Source: Cymbomonas tetramitiformis | Taxonomy: Eukaryota; Chlorophyta; Pyramimonadophyceae; Pyramimonadales; Pyramimonadaceae | Direction: 5' to 3' | Length of the DNA stretch: 64,000 bases | Assembly (NCBI GenBank): GCA_001247695.2 | Contig: LGRX02035374.1 | Coordinates: 1 to 64,000 of the forward strand | Shown: in pieces, positions 41,024-51,128 of the stretch | Layout: each line of letters opens with the position of its first letter | How positions within the stretch are numbered: the stretch's first letter is position 1 | Position numbers and translations under genes: made by a program | The notes under the pieces: model-generated | Database searches by the model: none | What the model saw: the letters and a program-made list of their open reading frames with translations, nothing else | What the model was told of the DNA's origin: nothing

Positions 41024-42541
41024 TTGTCGGGTGAGCCCCCCAGGGCCTCACTACCGGGAACCCCCTCACCAGCAAGAGTCAGTGGGGCCGAGCCTGTGTC
41101 CGAGCTCGCATTGAGCTCTACACTACGGCAACCGGCGCGCCGGAGGCGTGCGTCGTCCGGAGCTCCGGCACCGGCGGCGAGCGCCAGCTCAGAGTCGGAC
41201 TCGGACCGCTCTGCTAAGGGTCTGAACCCCTCAGCAGCCCCCTTCTCCCCGCCCCCTGCGTCCAGCAGGAGTGCGGGTAGTAGGCTCGTCCGTCAGGAGC
41301 CGGTGCCGGAACCGGTAACGCCCTCCCTCTCTCCCCTCGTGGGGTGCGAGCAAGGGAATCTCACCAGCGCCCCAGGGCGCTTGGAGATTTACCGAGCTAG
41401 TGACTGTAGCCCCCCTGCAGAAGAGGAGTTCGACGATGTCCGGCGCTCAGAGCTGCTAGACGTCGTCCAGTCAAGGGAGCACAAGGCCCGCATCCGGCTC
41501 AGGCCAGATTGGCAAGGGACTTCCCCGCTGTATGCTCGACCAGGGTATGAGGGGTTCGGCAGTGAGCTCGTCACGACCCAACCTCCAGACCCAGCCTCCA
41601 CGGGGTACAGAGTCAGTGGGGACCAGGGAAGAGTTGAGCTGCCCCGAGGGGAGCAACGTCAGTCCGTGCTTGCATTGGCCCTCGGTCAGTGGAGCACCTG
41701 GGCGCTGGACTCAGCGCAACGACGCGCGAGAGTCTCCTTGCTAGCTCGTCAGCGCGCAACCGCGCGGCTTGCGTGGGTCGCATGGAAGGCCAGGGCGGAC
41801 CGGTCAGCGCATCAGCGCGAACTCCGGCACCTGGCATTCCAGACCTGGAAGGTCGTCACCCAGCAAGTCGCCCAACTTCAGGGTCTGTTTGTCAGAGGCA
41901 GTCGGCGTCGAGTCGAGTCCGCCTTCGTGGCGTGGCGCCAGCGAGTCGTCCAGTCGCAAGGTCTGTGGCTCAGGGGCAGTCGACGTCGAGCTGGGGCCGC
42001 CTTCATGGCATGGCGCCAGCAAACGATGCTCGCCAGGGAGAGGAGCACCTGGTGGGTTGGAGCCCGGAGTCACCGCATGACTCAGATGGTCGGGAGGTGT
42101 CTCCGCGAGTGGCGCCGACTCCCCAGGGCGACCCCAGTCAGCTCGGACTCGTCCCAAGGAACGAGTGCCCGCCGTCCAGTAAGGAAAGCGGGAGCCTCAC
42201 CTGACGTCAGCTCCCTCTCGGATTCCGACCAGGAATCTTGGTGGCAAGACATCCGTCGAGGCCTAAAGCGCCTGGGGAAAGACCACCCACTGTCAGGGGT
42301 GATGTGGTTCCAGTTCAAGGACCATGGGCTCTCCGACGACGGCGCTTATCGTCTGGAGGTCCACCAGAAGTCAATCTCCGAGTCCAAGGAATTGATGCAG
42401 CAAAAGCGCGAGGACCCTCACAACTCCCTTGGGAGGTGTAGATTCTCCGCCTTTGCCATCAACGTCCGCAGACCAGGGGAGATAGTGAACCGAGGAGTGG
42501 ACCTCCATCCGGAATATTATTATTTTGGAATAGAAAAGTGA
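41024..42541 (+). CDS. Gag-like protein of element D with Sfi1-like repeats
   Basis: 505 codons; the start is uncertain (no ATG near 41024). The N-terminal third is proline/serine-rich and disordered. From about residue 240, Trp-containing helical repeats appear: 'ARLAWVAWKAR', 'LRHLAFQTWKV', 'RVESAFVAWRQR' and 'RAGAAFMAWRQQ', the last two in a tandem unit of about 81 bp. Spacing and the F-x-x-W-R/K core recall centrin-binding Sfi1 repeats. The C-terminus ends 'DLHPEYYYFGIEK'. It is called Gag from its position after the LTR. Confidence 0.5.
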   Translation: MSGEPPRASLPGTPSPARVSGAEPVSELALSSTLRQPARRRRASSGAPAPAASASSESDSDRSAKGLNPSAAPFSPPPASSRSAGSRLVRQEPVPEPVTPSLSPLVGCEQGNLTSAPGRLEIYRASDCSPPAEEEFDDVRRSELLDVVQSREHKARIRLRPDWQGTSPLYARPGYEGFGSELVTTQPPDPASTGYRVSGDQGRVELPRGEQRQSVLALALGQWSTWALDSAQRRARVSLLARQRATARLAWVAWKARADRSAHQRELRHLAFQTWKVVTQQVAQLQGLFVRGSRRRVESAFVAWRQRVVQSQGLWLRGSRRRAGAAFMAWRQQTMLARERSTWWVGARSHRMTQMVGRCLREWRRLPRATPVSSDSSQGTSARRPVRKAGASPDVSSLSDSDQESWWQDIRRGLKRLGKDHPLSGVMWFQFKDHGLSDDGAYRLEVHQKSISESKELMQQKREDPHNSLGRCRFSAFAINVRRPGEIVNRGVDLHPEYYYFGIEK

Positions 42542-43720
42542 CAATCCTGGAATAGAAAATAAAATTTTTATTAATTAATGCAGACTGAAAATTTTATACC
42601 GTCCCTCGAGAAACTATTATAACAATGATGCCAAAGGGATATATGTATATCGGGAGATATTGGGGAAATGCGGAAAAAGAGCAAAAAAACGCGAAAGCGA
42701 AAGCCTGTGGTCTCTATGACCAATAAATACAAGTCGTGTGGGAATCTTTTTTTTTTCCAGCCAATAATCTGGCCGCGATGTAGTGAATATACCAAAGGTT
42801 TATATTCACTAAAATATTTGTTGGTGAAATTCAATTTTTATATTTTCCATTCGCATATCCGTGGTATGATGACGTGTCTAGCCTCCGTCACGTGATCACG
42901 TCGAACAAAACATAATCCGCTCACCTGTTCTCGCTCAGACCTTCACCTCAAGCTGCTGGACAGTGACTTACGGACCCGTAAGTCACTGTCCAGCAGCCTG
43001 ATGTAGAGGTCCGAGCAATACACCGCAAGCATCGAAACTTTGCATACTTATTTTTAGGTGTGTTAGGAACAACATATTTTTTGCGCGCGCGAGATCCGTG
43101 CATAATCTGGGATCTGGAACGCCGCGCAAGGGAGGGGGTCATTGGGCACGCATCGAGTGAACGGCTCGACATACGCACCGCATGAAAGCACAATGCATAG
43201 CACAAGCGTACCACACATATCATATTCGCATAACGAACACGTTTTGAGCATTGGACAGCGCGCTGTCAGCCCTAGCAAAAACGCGGATGTCAACCGCGTC
43301 CACGTTTCCGCTAGGGTTTCGTCCCTCATCTGCGCGCTCGCTTGCAAGCAAGTATGCGCTGCGGATGAGGGAACGGCTTACCAAAATATTATCTCATATG
43401 TGTTATCTTTCAATATTAATTCGTACGGTCTGAATGGCCAACCACAATTCTCGCTAAGGGCCGGCGCCGTCATGTGGGTAAGCGCGAGCGCTCGACACAA
43501 TCCTGGGTAGGACTGCTGACATCGGCAGGAAATTTTTGGAAAATTTCCAACGGCATAATTTTTGAGGGACAGCTCCTGCGGTGCGGTGTGTACGATGTCA
43601 CTTTTTTCCAGGAAACCTGTTTCGCTCCTTTAAGGGGAACGAAATGAAAAACAGCATATTTCTGAAAAAGCTGCGAAGCGTCGTTAATATAAACGAATCT
43701 TTTTGCGACACGACAAATAA
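42542..43720. other. Unrelated spacer inside element D
   Basis: AT-rich, then a 42950-43000 stretch with an inverted GCTGGACAGTGACTTACGG. No pol sequence. It marks the deletion or replacement between gag and chromodomain. Confidence 0.5.
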
Positions 43721-44074
43721 AAAGACCTCGCGACACAATTGAGAGGCTACCGATGGACGGAGTACCTAGTCAAGTGGACAGGGATGCCCCGCAGTGAGAA
43801 CGAGTGGAAGACTCGAGAGGATCTGGAGTGGGACGGAGCCGGCAGGCCCGGCGTTCCCAACCGGGCGTTGTTGGAGTTTGAGAGGATCGAGGCTAAGAGA
43901 GTGGAGCGAGAGAAGCTTAGGGTCCGTAAGAGGCGCGACGAATCCGCAGGAGCAATGTGGACCACACTTTCAGAGGAGCTCAAAGTAGACGGCGCAATGC
44001 CATGGGTGCCAGAGGAGAGGTTTGATGAGGAAGTAGGAACTTTCGCGAGAGTATCCGTTCAGAACACCCTGTAG
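43721..44074 (+). pseudogene. Chromodomain (integrase C-terminus of a chromovirus), truncated at its start
   Basis: 'RGYRWTEYLVKWTGMPRSEN' and 'EWKTREDL' are a chromodomain core, with the first strand missing. A charged linker 'RIEAKRVEREKLRVRKRRDE' follows. The frame ends in TAG at 44072-44074 but continues open into the methyltransferase in the same frame. No start codon is convincing, so this was the tail of a longer pol frame. Confidence 0.75.
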
Positions 44075-44770
44075 CCAGTCAACGGAGCCGCAGCACTTGA
44101 GAAGGAACCAGTCGGTCAGTCTAAAATTCTCGTATTGTTCAGTGGGACCGGGTCAGTCGAGAGGCAGTTTACTAAGCAGTTTCCAAACAGCGAAGTAGTT
44201 GCCGTGGACATTCAGCCCAAGTGGGGCCCCACACATTGCGAGGATATCATGCGATGGGACTACCGACAGTTTAGACCAGGACACTTCGACGTAGTCTGGG
44301 CTAGCCCACCTTGTACAGAGTACAGCCAGGCGAAGACAGTAGGCATCCGAGATTTGCGCGCTGCGGACAGGCGAGTTCGTAGGACACTGGAGATCATCCG
44401 GTACTTGAGGCCCGAAGCATACTTCATTAAGAACCCGAAGGGAAGAGAACCCCACGGTCTGCACTCGCGTCGATGCATGAGCAATCTACCAGCTCCGCAC
44501 CTCGTTACATACTGTAAATACGGGACCGCATACAGAAAGCCCACGCATATTTGGACCAACGTTCCGTTGCACACAACCCTGCGAGTGTGCGATGCCGACA
44601 CGCCTTGCGAGTTTTTCCGGCAACACGGTAGGCGCGAGAAGGTCGCGCAAGGAGGGCGCGCGATGAGAGCTGGAGGTGTGTTTGCGAAGGGCATGGGAGC
44701 TCGAGAGAATTTGTATGGGATCCCTTTCAGCACTGTTAAAACAGCTTTTCCACAACCTGACCTTACATGA
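44075..44770 (+). pseudogene. Cytosine-5 DNA methyltransferase fused downstream of the chromodomain
   Basis: It reads in the same frame as the chromodomain across one TAG. Motif I is 'ILVLFSGTGSVERQF', motif II 'VVAVDIQP', and catalytic motif IV 'VVWASPPCTEYS' with the Pro-Cys nucleophile. Motif VI, normally ENP/ENV, reads 'YFIKNPKG': the conserved Glu is Lys (aag for gag). Later 'PAPHLVTYCKYGTAYRKPTH' and 'IWTN' match the compact target-recognition end of phage-like C5 enzymes. At about 230 residues it is short but near complete. The Glu-to-Lys change and the stop suggest this copy is inactive. Confidence 0.8.
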
Positions 44771-44969
44771 AGAGGTGCACGAGTTCCTGTCTGAACTGCT
44801 TGTCAGGGAAGATCCAAGCGAGATGAGCGGTTTAGTCCAGTCAGCTGTTGTTGAGAGCGACCTGTCCGAGTTTGAACCGGAACCGATAGCGTTAGCGGGA
44901 GTACGAGCCGAAGTGACGATCATACCCGAGGGCGGATGGGAATCTGACGCGATTGGTCTTAGCGATTGA
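44771..44969 (+). pseudogene. Trailing acidic frame after the methyltransferase
   Basis: Another frame takes over at about 44755 and continues 'HEEVHEFLSELLVREDPSEM' to a stop at 44969. It reads like coding sequence and may be the original C-terminus, reached through one more frameshift. Confidence 0.4.
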
Positions 44970-44990
44970 GAGCGTCGGAGAGTCTCGAGA

Positions 44991-45292
44991 AGAGCAGTGG
45001 CTCCAGCCTCGGTGAGACCAGGCAGCAGGTGAGAATCTGGGTAATCCATCCAACAGAGCAGTGGCTCTAGCCTTGGCACAGCCAGGCAACAGGTGGAAAT
45101 CTGTATAATCCATTTGACTCCAGCCTCGGTATGACCAGGCGGCAGGTGAGAACCTGGATACTCCATCCAACCGAGCAGTGGCTCTAGCCTCGGTACAGCC
45201 AGGCAACAGGTGGAAATCTGTATAATCCATTTCATGAGAGCATTGGCTCTGGGCCTGGCACGACCGGGCGGCAGTTGGAGATCTGGATAAAA
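44991..45292. repeat. Minisatellite, five units of about 60-66 bp
   Basis: Unit core ggctctagcctcggtacagc followed by caggcaacaggtggaaatctg. It ends where element B begins. Confidence 0.85.
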
Positions 45293-45296
45293 GCTC
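45292..45296. repeat. Left target site duplication of element B
   Basis: AGCTC, identical to 48525-48529. Confidence 0.9.
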
Positions 45297-45531
45297 TGCG
45301 AGAACAGGTGTTCCGCTCGGTAAAACAAACTGGCTAAGCTCCCATAAACAGTCCGGCCGAGTGCTTTTATCATGCATCTCGGAAACCCGGATAATACGAA
45401 GTAATGACTGACAGTACAGTACTACTGTACTGTCATCCTAGCTACTAGCGGAGTCACGGTTCCGATCAGAGACGGGTCAGGCTAGGGGCTATCAGAGCCC
45501 ATAATAATAACCCCGAACCTAAAGTCCAGCA
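45297..45531 (-). repeat. 3' LTR of element B
   Basis: 235 bp, TG...CA on the minus strand. The internal run CAGTACAGTACTACTGTACTG is palindromic. Confidence 0.95.
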
Positions 45532-45714
45532 CACCACCCGGAGCTGTGACTGTAGCCAATAGGGCTAGGCAAGCGGAGCTAACTAAACAGATAACAAACA
45601 GCACTTTACTGGAAACAGATATACTTCTAGCTGGGTGCCCGGGGACTTGTCCCGGCACAACCCACCACTGCGGCTAAGGCTAATCACACCTCCAGGATCT
45701 GAATCAAGCAGACT

Positions 45715-46264
45715 CTAGCCACTGTAAAGCCGGTCGGCAGAGCCGAGTTCAGCAGACGGATTCCAATCAAGAAAAGCATCCGAAGTCAATTGAGAAGAGA
45801 ATTTGTAAGTACTGACACCACCAGACCCAAGTGGGTCAGGCGGATCCCAAAGTGGAGTGGCAAAACCATCAGATTGCAAAGCCGCTGAGGTCGATTGAGA
45901 AAAGAACTGTGTTACATCCCGCGGTGGCAATGACGGACCAGCAGTAACCACAGGCGGGCGAAGAGAATCCAGCAGTGCCTCATGAGACCGTAGTGAATCG
46001 TAGCCGTAAGTGGCTCCGGGCTCAACCAGGCCCCTGACACCACCGCCGACCACGAGGGTCGGCATCGCCGTAGCACTGAAGAGAAACGTAGCCACCATGA
46101 AAAGGCTGAGTGCAAACTCACCGATGCCAAATGGCCTGGAGCCTCTGGGGACTCCGAACCGCCGAAATGCCGCAGCCGCCGGCGGTGCACCCCCCTCAAT
46201 TTCAGTCAGGCAGACACCAGGAGGGTAGTTGGAGCCCTCCCCATCATCATCGGAATCACACACC
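45715..46264 (-). pseudogene. Element B Gag, C-terminal part with membrane segment (frame-shifted)
   Basis: It continues Gag in a second frame: 'VCDSDDDGEGSNYPPGV', then a hydrophobic helix 'FALSLFMVATFLFSATAM', 'VVGGGVRGLVEPGAT', 'DPPDPLGSGGVSTYKFSSQL', and a stop after 'AELGSADRLYSG'. Element A carries the homologous region in frame with its zinc knuckle, so the break at about 46265 is private to B. Confidence 0.8.
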
Positions 46265-47893
46265 TCAACAGGCAGGCTCAGGGTCAATGTCAAACCAGTC
46301 AGGGTGGACAGTGTTGAATGTTTTGAATGAACTGTCAGCAGGAGCCATCGGGCCGAGAGCCAGAGAGGCAGACGGCGGCACAAAGGCGGCACTGCCCCCA
46401 TGCAAGCCAACCGGCCCTCCATGCACGGGTGCAGAGGCCTCCGGCAGCAGCTGCTTGTCAGTGGTCGGCTCAGCGACACCACCAGCAAGCGGACCGCCGA
46501 CCTCAGCAAATGCAACACGGCCAATGGAAAGATGCTCAGCAGGTGCAGACTCAGCAGAGGCAGCAGCATCCTTGAACTGCTGCAGAGCCGTAGGCTCTGG
46601 AGCAAAGGAATGCGCAGACAGTTCACAGATTTCAGGTTGCCCCACGAGAGCACACAAGTGCTCCATGGACCCCTCATCCCCAGCGTCATAATACCGCTGA
46701 AAACGAAGGGCAAGCACGTCGGAGTCATAAGACTCGACGGCTTGGCAGTAGGATGCCGAAATGGACAATGGGTGAGTGTCCTTGTGAGGACACTCACTCA
46801 GCCAATGCTTTGACCCAACGGCGCGGCACTTCTCGTGCCTGCACGTTGGGACAAAGGTGCCAGACCGCTTGTCAAAAGCCACCTCCGAAGAGGCGGAATG
46901 AGCAAGCGGCTGCACTCCAGGTCGGTGGAAGCTGCGCGGAGTGTGTTTCCCATGAGGCGGCTTGGAGCCACCCTTCTTAAGGGAATCCACATCCCGCTGC
47001 AACTTGACCAACTGAGCACTGAGCCGTTCAACGGCCGAAGCCAGGCCAGTGTCAGTGGTGCAAGATGCTACGGACATGGGGCGCCCCGCAGTGCGCTTGC
47101 CCGAGAGCCGCCCGCAGCGGTACTGCTCGCGCACGCGTGCCTGCAGGGTGAGCAGACTCACAGCCGCACGCTGGTCAGCCCGAGCAAACGAGTCAACCAG
47201 CGTGGCGTAAGCCGGCCCAGACAGGGCAGAGAGGAATTGCCTTTTAACAGCGTCTTCGGGCAGCGTCTGCAGACGCTGTGCATCCCGAAGACAACTGTTA
47301 AAAAGACGAATGCCAGAGTCAGGGTCATGTTCATCCGAGATTCTCACGTCAAGCAGCTCAGTCAGAGACTCGAATGGAGTCGAATCATCAGCGAGCATAC
47401 GCACCACCTCGAGGGTGGCACGTTTGCCGTCAGCAGGAACATCCGCACCAGAAGCCTCTACCCAATTACGGGCAGGAGACCCTGGCGCAGTCAGCAGCAG
47501 CAGCACAGAGTACAACAGTTCATTGGCAGCAGGCATGACAGGGACATCAGCAGCAGACAGCTCAAACAGGGGTGCAATTGCCTGGGACTGCAGCGTGAAG
47601 AGCTGCTGAATCTCGGAGATCAGCTGCGAAAAAATGTCCGAAGCCGACGATTCACTGCCATGAAATTTTGCCGTTTTGTCTCCCAAAACTTTAGTTGCCG
47701 CTGTCTTCGCGCACTGAACATCGAAAGAATCTTTTCGTAACCGCTGAACGAGCGTTGCAGCCGCAGCCGACTCGTCAGCCGAAGCCAAATGCGGCGTTGT
47801 GGGGGTAGCCGAGTTCAATGCCCCAACATCATCGAAAATAGTTGCTAATTTACGCGCCCTAGCGCGTGTACGTGGTCTTTGCGGTGTGTCCAT
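46265..47893 (-). CDS. Element B Gag-like protein
   Basis: 542 codons from ATG 47893 ('MDTPQRPRTRARARKLATIF'); the frame is open further upstream but that part is leader. A capsid-like helical region ('NWVEASGADVPADGKRATLE', 'LPEDAVKRQFLSALSG', 'SLLTLQARVREQY') is followed by a coiled coil ('VERLSAQLVKLQRDVDSLKK') and a zinc knuckle C-x4-C-x6-H-x4-C ('CRHEKCRAVGSKHWLSEC'), then an alanine/proline-rich tail. It stops at 46265 where a frameshift separates the membrane-segment region. It is the most intact Gag of the A/B family here. Confidence 0.85.
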   Translation of the reverse strand: MDTPQRPRTRARARKLATIFDDVGALNSATPTTPHLASADESAAAATLVQRLRKDSFDVQCAKTAATKVLGDKTAKFHGSESSASDIFSQLISEIQQLFTLQSQAIAPLFELSAADVPVMPAANELLYSVLLLLTAPGSPARNWVEASGADVPADGKRATLEVVRMLADDSTPFESLTELLDVRISDEHDPDSGIRLFNSCLRDAQRLQTLPEDAVKRQFLSALSGPAYATLVDSFARADQRAAVSLLTLQARVREQYRCGRLSGKRTAGRPMSVASCTTDTGLASAVERLSAQLVKLQRDVDSLKKGGSKPPHGKHTPRSFHRPGVQPLAHSASSEVAFDKRSGTFVPTCRHEKCRAVGSKHWLSECPHKDTHPLSISASYCQAVESYDSDVLALRFQRYYDAGDEGSMEHLCALVGQPEICELSAHSFAPEPTALQQFKDAAASAESAPAEHLSIGRVAFAEVGGPLAGGVAEPTTDKQLLPEASAPVHGGPVGLHGGSAAFVPPSASLALGPMAPADSSFKTFNTVHPDWFDIDPEPAC

Positions 47894-48279
47894 TCTTAAA
47901 ATGACGGTGAGATGGGAATGCGGGCTAGCGGCGCGACAGTAGCGGACAATTCCGCAGCGGCCAATTCCTGCAGGAGTCTCAGCAAACAATAACATAATCA
48001 AGCAGGTCATGAGCCGAGTGGCTAATCGTGGGAGCGACCCACAAAACGCGGAGTGTCCTGCCCGCCGATCAAACGGAACGTAAAACATAACCATACCCAG
48101 CGACGATACTCTGCCAAATAAATGCCCAAAAAAACCTGATCTCCACTTCAAAAGGAGGCCATACTGCGGAGAGAAAGCCACTGTCTAAGGGGGCGCCCAC
48201 CCCATCTCTGTGTCAAAACTTAGCCAATCATGGCAACAGCTCGGCGCTGTGCCATCAGAATTACTAGGGAAGTGGTGAC

Positions 48280-48289
48280 GCGCATAACC
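48280..48289 (-). other. Primer-binding site of element B, half-tRNA type
   Basis: Minus-strand GGTTATGCGC directly after the 5' LTR. It keeps the GGTTATG core of elements A, C and the Copia element. Confidence 0.5.
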
Positions 48290-48524
48290 TGCGAGAACAG
48301 GTGTTCCGCTCGGTAAAACAAACTGGCTAAGCTCCCATAAACAGTCCGGCCGAGTGCTTTTATCATGCATCTCGGAAACCCGGATAATACGAAGTAATGA
48401 CTGACAGTACAGTACTACTGTACTGTCATCCTAGCTACTAGCGGAGTCACGGTTCCGATCAGAGACGGGTCAGGCTAGGGGCTATCAGAGCCCATAACAA
48501 TAACCCTGAACCTAAAGTCCAGCA
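48290..48524 (-). repeat. 5' LTR of element B
   Basis: 235 bp. Followed on the plus side by target duplication AGCTC (48525-48529). Confidence 0.95.
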
Positions 48525-48529
48525 AGCTC

Positions 48530-48903
48530 TGCGCATTCCGAGGAGGCGGTAGGGGTTTAAAACCTTTCCTCAGGGCCGGCATCCCGAGAACTGTCGGGTA
48601 ATTGGCAAACCTATTGTCATCACCTGTAAGTGTACCGTGTTGGAAGATTTGAAACCTCGAGCGTGGTAATGGATGTGAGATCTCGAGCCTTGGGGGAGCC
48701 TGGCAGTGCAGATGGCAGACCGGTGAGAGGCCGACCCTTGTGCTTAAGAGTTTGATCTCCTTCCTGCGGTGTGTGTCATGGGAAGTGTAATGTCATCCCA
48801 GACAACAGGCGGCTGAGACCTGTATAAGCATCCTGAGCAACAGTAGAAGATCTGTATAAAAACTTTACTGGTCCGACGTGGTCAGCGTGGACGTGACCTT
48901 CCA
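48530..48903. other. Element D remainder, no gene
   Basis: Unique-looking sequence between element B and MITE P2. Confidence 0.4.
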
Positions 48904-49190
48904 GGGAAGATATCTTCCGTTGAGCTGGTACGGCCCCAAATCAAAAATTCTTTCGGCCCGCCTTCGGTCCGCCCGGTCCAAACTACAAAATGCCCGCCGC
49001 AGGCGCGAAAGTTTTAATATTAAGTATGGGAAAATGCAAAAATCGCAAAATTTTCATCAAAATTTTAGAAGTTTGCGCCAAATTGGTTCGGCCCCAAAGC
49101 AATTTCTCTTTCGGCCCCTCTTCGGCCCGGGCCTCATTTTGGCGACTCAGTTCGGCCCGGGGCCGGCCAATCGGGGTAAGATATCTTCCC
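48904..49190. mobile_element. MITE P2 with self-palindromic termini
   Basis: 287 bp, ends GGGAAGATATCTTCC and GTAAGATATCTTCCC. Same interior as P1 (cggcccgccttcgg, ggccggccaatc). Confidence 0.75.
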
Positions 49191-49206
49191 TAAGGGGGGG
49201 GGGAGT
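49191..49206 (+). other. Polypurine tract of element D
   Basis: A G-rich purine run (aaggggggggggagt) directly before the 3' LTR. Confidence 0.75.
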
Positions 49207-49648
49207 TGTGCTAGGAGGCAAGCACAAGAGCAAGAAAAACGGCTAAGTACAAAACGCAACTACAACTATAAGAGTACTCAGTATGGAGTACAGTAGGACC
49301 GATCAGAATGATGTTGATGTGAGGTGCCTAGCCTGTTGTACGGAGTACTCAGTACAGTTGAGTTATGGAAAGAGTTCATGAATGTATAAGAACTCTAAGT
49401 GTAACCAGTTTCGGAGATGAGAACTGAACTGAGATAAGAGTAACACAAAAAGTACGAAACCGTAACCGCTGTATATTTGTATTGAAAGCATACATTGAAA
49501 GCATAACTTGAAGTGAATATAGAAAGCATATTCCGGATAGTTGACCGCCGTAGTATCGAAATCATACCTCGTGCGGTCGTTTAATAGATAGTAATAGTTA
49601 AGCCCGAAAGTGTAAAGAAGTGAAGAAGCTGGAGTGTAGCCTCCTACA
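49207..49648 (+). repeat. 3' LTR of element D
   Basis: 442 bp, almost identical to 39692-40129. Confidence 0.95.
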
Positions 49649-49817
49649 TTTACAACCCCGCCCCACATGCGGAAGATTGGAGGATACGTGGCAAACTACT
49701 CCGGTATATTACAAAATAATACAGCAGGTGCGAGACGAGTCAAATGAACATGCCATTGTAGGAGGAGACCTACAGGCGATCAACACGCCAGCACGGGAAA
49801 AGGAAAAACCCCATTGA
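49649..49817 (+). pseudogene. Fragment resembling a LINE endonuclease
   Basis: 'YYKIIQQVRDESNEHAIVGG' followed by 'DLQAINTPARE' resembles the GGD(F/L)N motif region of APE-type endonucleases of non-LTR retrotransposons. It is cut by the LTR of element D. Confidence 0.4.
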
Positions 49818-50890
49818 CAAAAGGTGGGAGAAACTCACGAAGCGTCTGAACAACTAAAGGACGTGGGTCCCGCCGCTACCACCACGCTGAACTAGGCAGT
49901 AAACAGAAACATATACATGTGGCTAGTACCGCAAAACCAATAACAGTGGTAGAGCACGAATTCGACCACACGCCTTACTACCAACCACCACACCAGAGAC
50001 AACGGAATGACGTGCATGGCCACGCTAAAACTATCCAGCATGGGCACACACGAATCATGCATGGCACCACCCAAAACAAACGTCTACAACAGACTTACAA
50101 CCCCACTCAACAAACACCACAGAGAGACCCTACAGAGTGTACTCCTCAGAACACACGATTGGGCCCATACGGAAGTATTACGAGAGAAGACACGAAGTAG
50201 CAATGCAGGGAAACAGGGGACAGGCAAATGGCGCGCACACCAATATGCAGGGCGGGGGCCATAGTCCAAGAAATACTAACGCAGTCCAATGCACACGCAG
50301 TAGCGGATGAGGAACTCCCGGTGACGAAAACGGGGATACGCTCCAACATACACACTTAGAAGGATTCGCGGTGAAACCTTTGGTAAAATCTGGCAATTTA
50401 TGGCAACATGTGGTAAATTACGGCAATTCCCTATGTGGGATGGTACTCTGGTGTCATAAACGTTGAATTATTTCACAGTTAAAATATTTACGGGTGGAGA
50501 ACTGGCAATCCAGTGGTAATCTATGCACAAGCGTGGCCATTCATGGCGATTTTCAGAACGGAGCTGGTAAATTGTGGTCAATGAGGATCGTAAATGGTAA
50601 ATGGTCTTGGCCCAAGGGATATAGAACTTCGCCCTGTGATATAAATCGAGAAAGAAGGAGATGTTCCAAGTCTCTGCTCTGTACCAAGGTTGAATTTGAA
50701 AGCAGCGGAGCGACTGGCGAATGGCGCGAGCAGGTTTGGACGCAGTCGTATCATCAGTAGATAGGTATGTAGCGTAGATCGTATCGTAGCTGGCTCGGCC
50801 TAACCAGTAGAGAGGTAGCTGTGCGTTGGGCACGATAATTCTTAGTGGCCTTTTGAAAGCTGTCCACTGTAGCTTTTCGGGAATCGATAT
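49818..50890. other. Spacer
   Basis: Short conflicting frames only. Possibly more LINE debris to about 50280, then AT-rich unique sequence. Confidence 0.35.
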
Positions 50891-50892
50891 GA

Positions 50893-51128
50893 AAATTCCG
50901 ATCACGGGCAGACAAAGCCACCAAGTTTGTATGGTAGCTTGTGTGCATGTTCAAAGATCATGGCATCGGTGAGTTGCAGCAGCCAGGGCACGCCGGCACC
51001 CTCACCAAGGAAATTCCGATCACGGGCAGACAAAGCCACCAAGTTTGTATGGTAGCTTGTGTGCATGTTCAAAGATCACGACATCGGTGAGTTGCAGCAG
51101 CCAGGGCACGCCGGCACCCTCACCAAGG
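50893..51128. repeat. 118-bp tandem duplication
   Basis: aaattccgatcacgggcaga starts at 50893 and again at 51011; the copies are almost identical through caccctcaccaagg. Confidence 0.93.

Larger units (their letters stand above)
45297..48524 (-). mobile_element. Gag-only LTR retrotransposon, element B
   Basis: 3228 bp, 235-bp LTRs differing at about two positions, target duplication AGCTC, nested in element D. It has the same architecture as element A: LTR start TGCTGGAC, GGGTGGTG tract, GGTTATG primer site, one long Gag frame ending in a membrane segment, no enzymes. The near-identical LTRs make it one of the youngest insertions here. Confidence 0.95.
39692..49648 (+). mobile_element. Element D: rearranged LTR retrotransposon with chromodomain and C5-methyltransferase
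   Basis: The two LTRs (39692-40129 and 49207-49648) are nearly identical, in direct orientation, with TGTGCTAGGAGGC...GCCTCCTACA ends. The left one is followed by a gag-like frame and the right one is preceded by an excellent polypurine tract, so both are correctly placed. Protease, RT and most of integrase are absent; a chromodomain, which normally closes a chromovirus integrase, appears abruptly at 43721. The flanks (CGCAA left, TTTAC right) do not match, so the copy was remade by deletion or recombination. Element B is nested in it. Confidence 0.8.
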
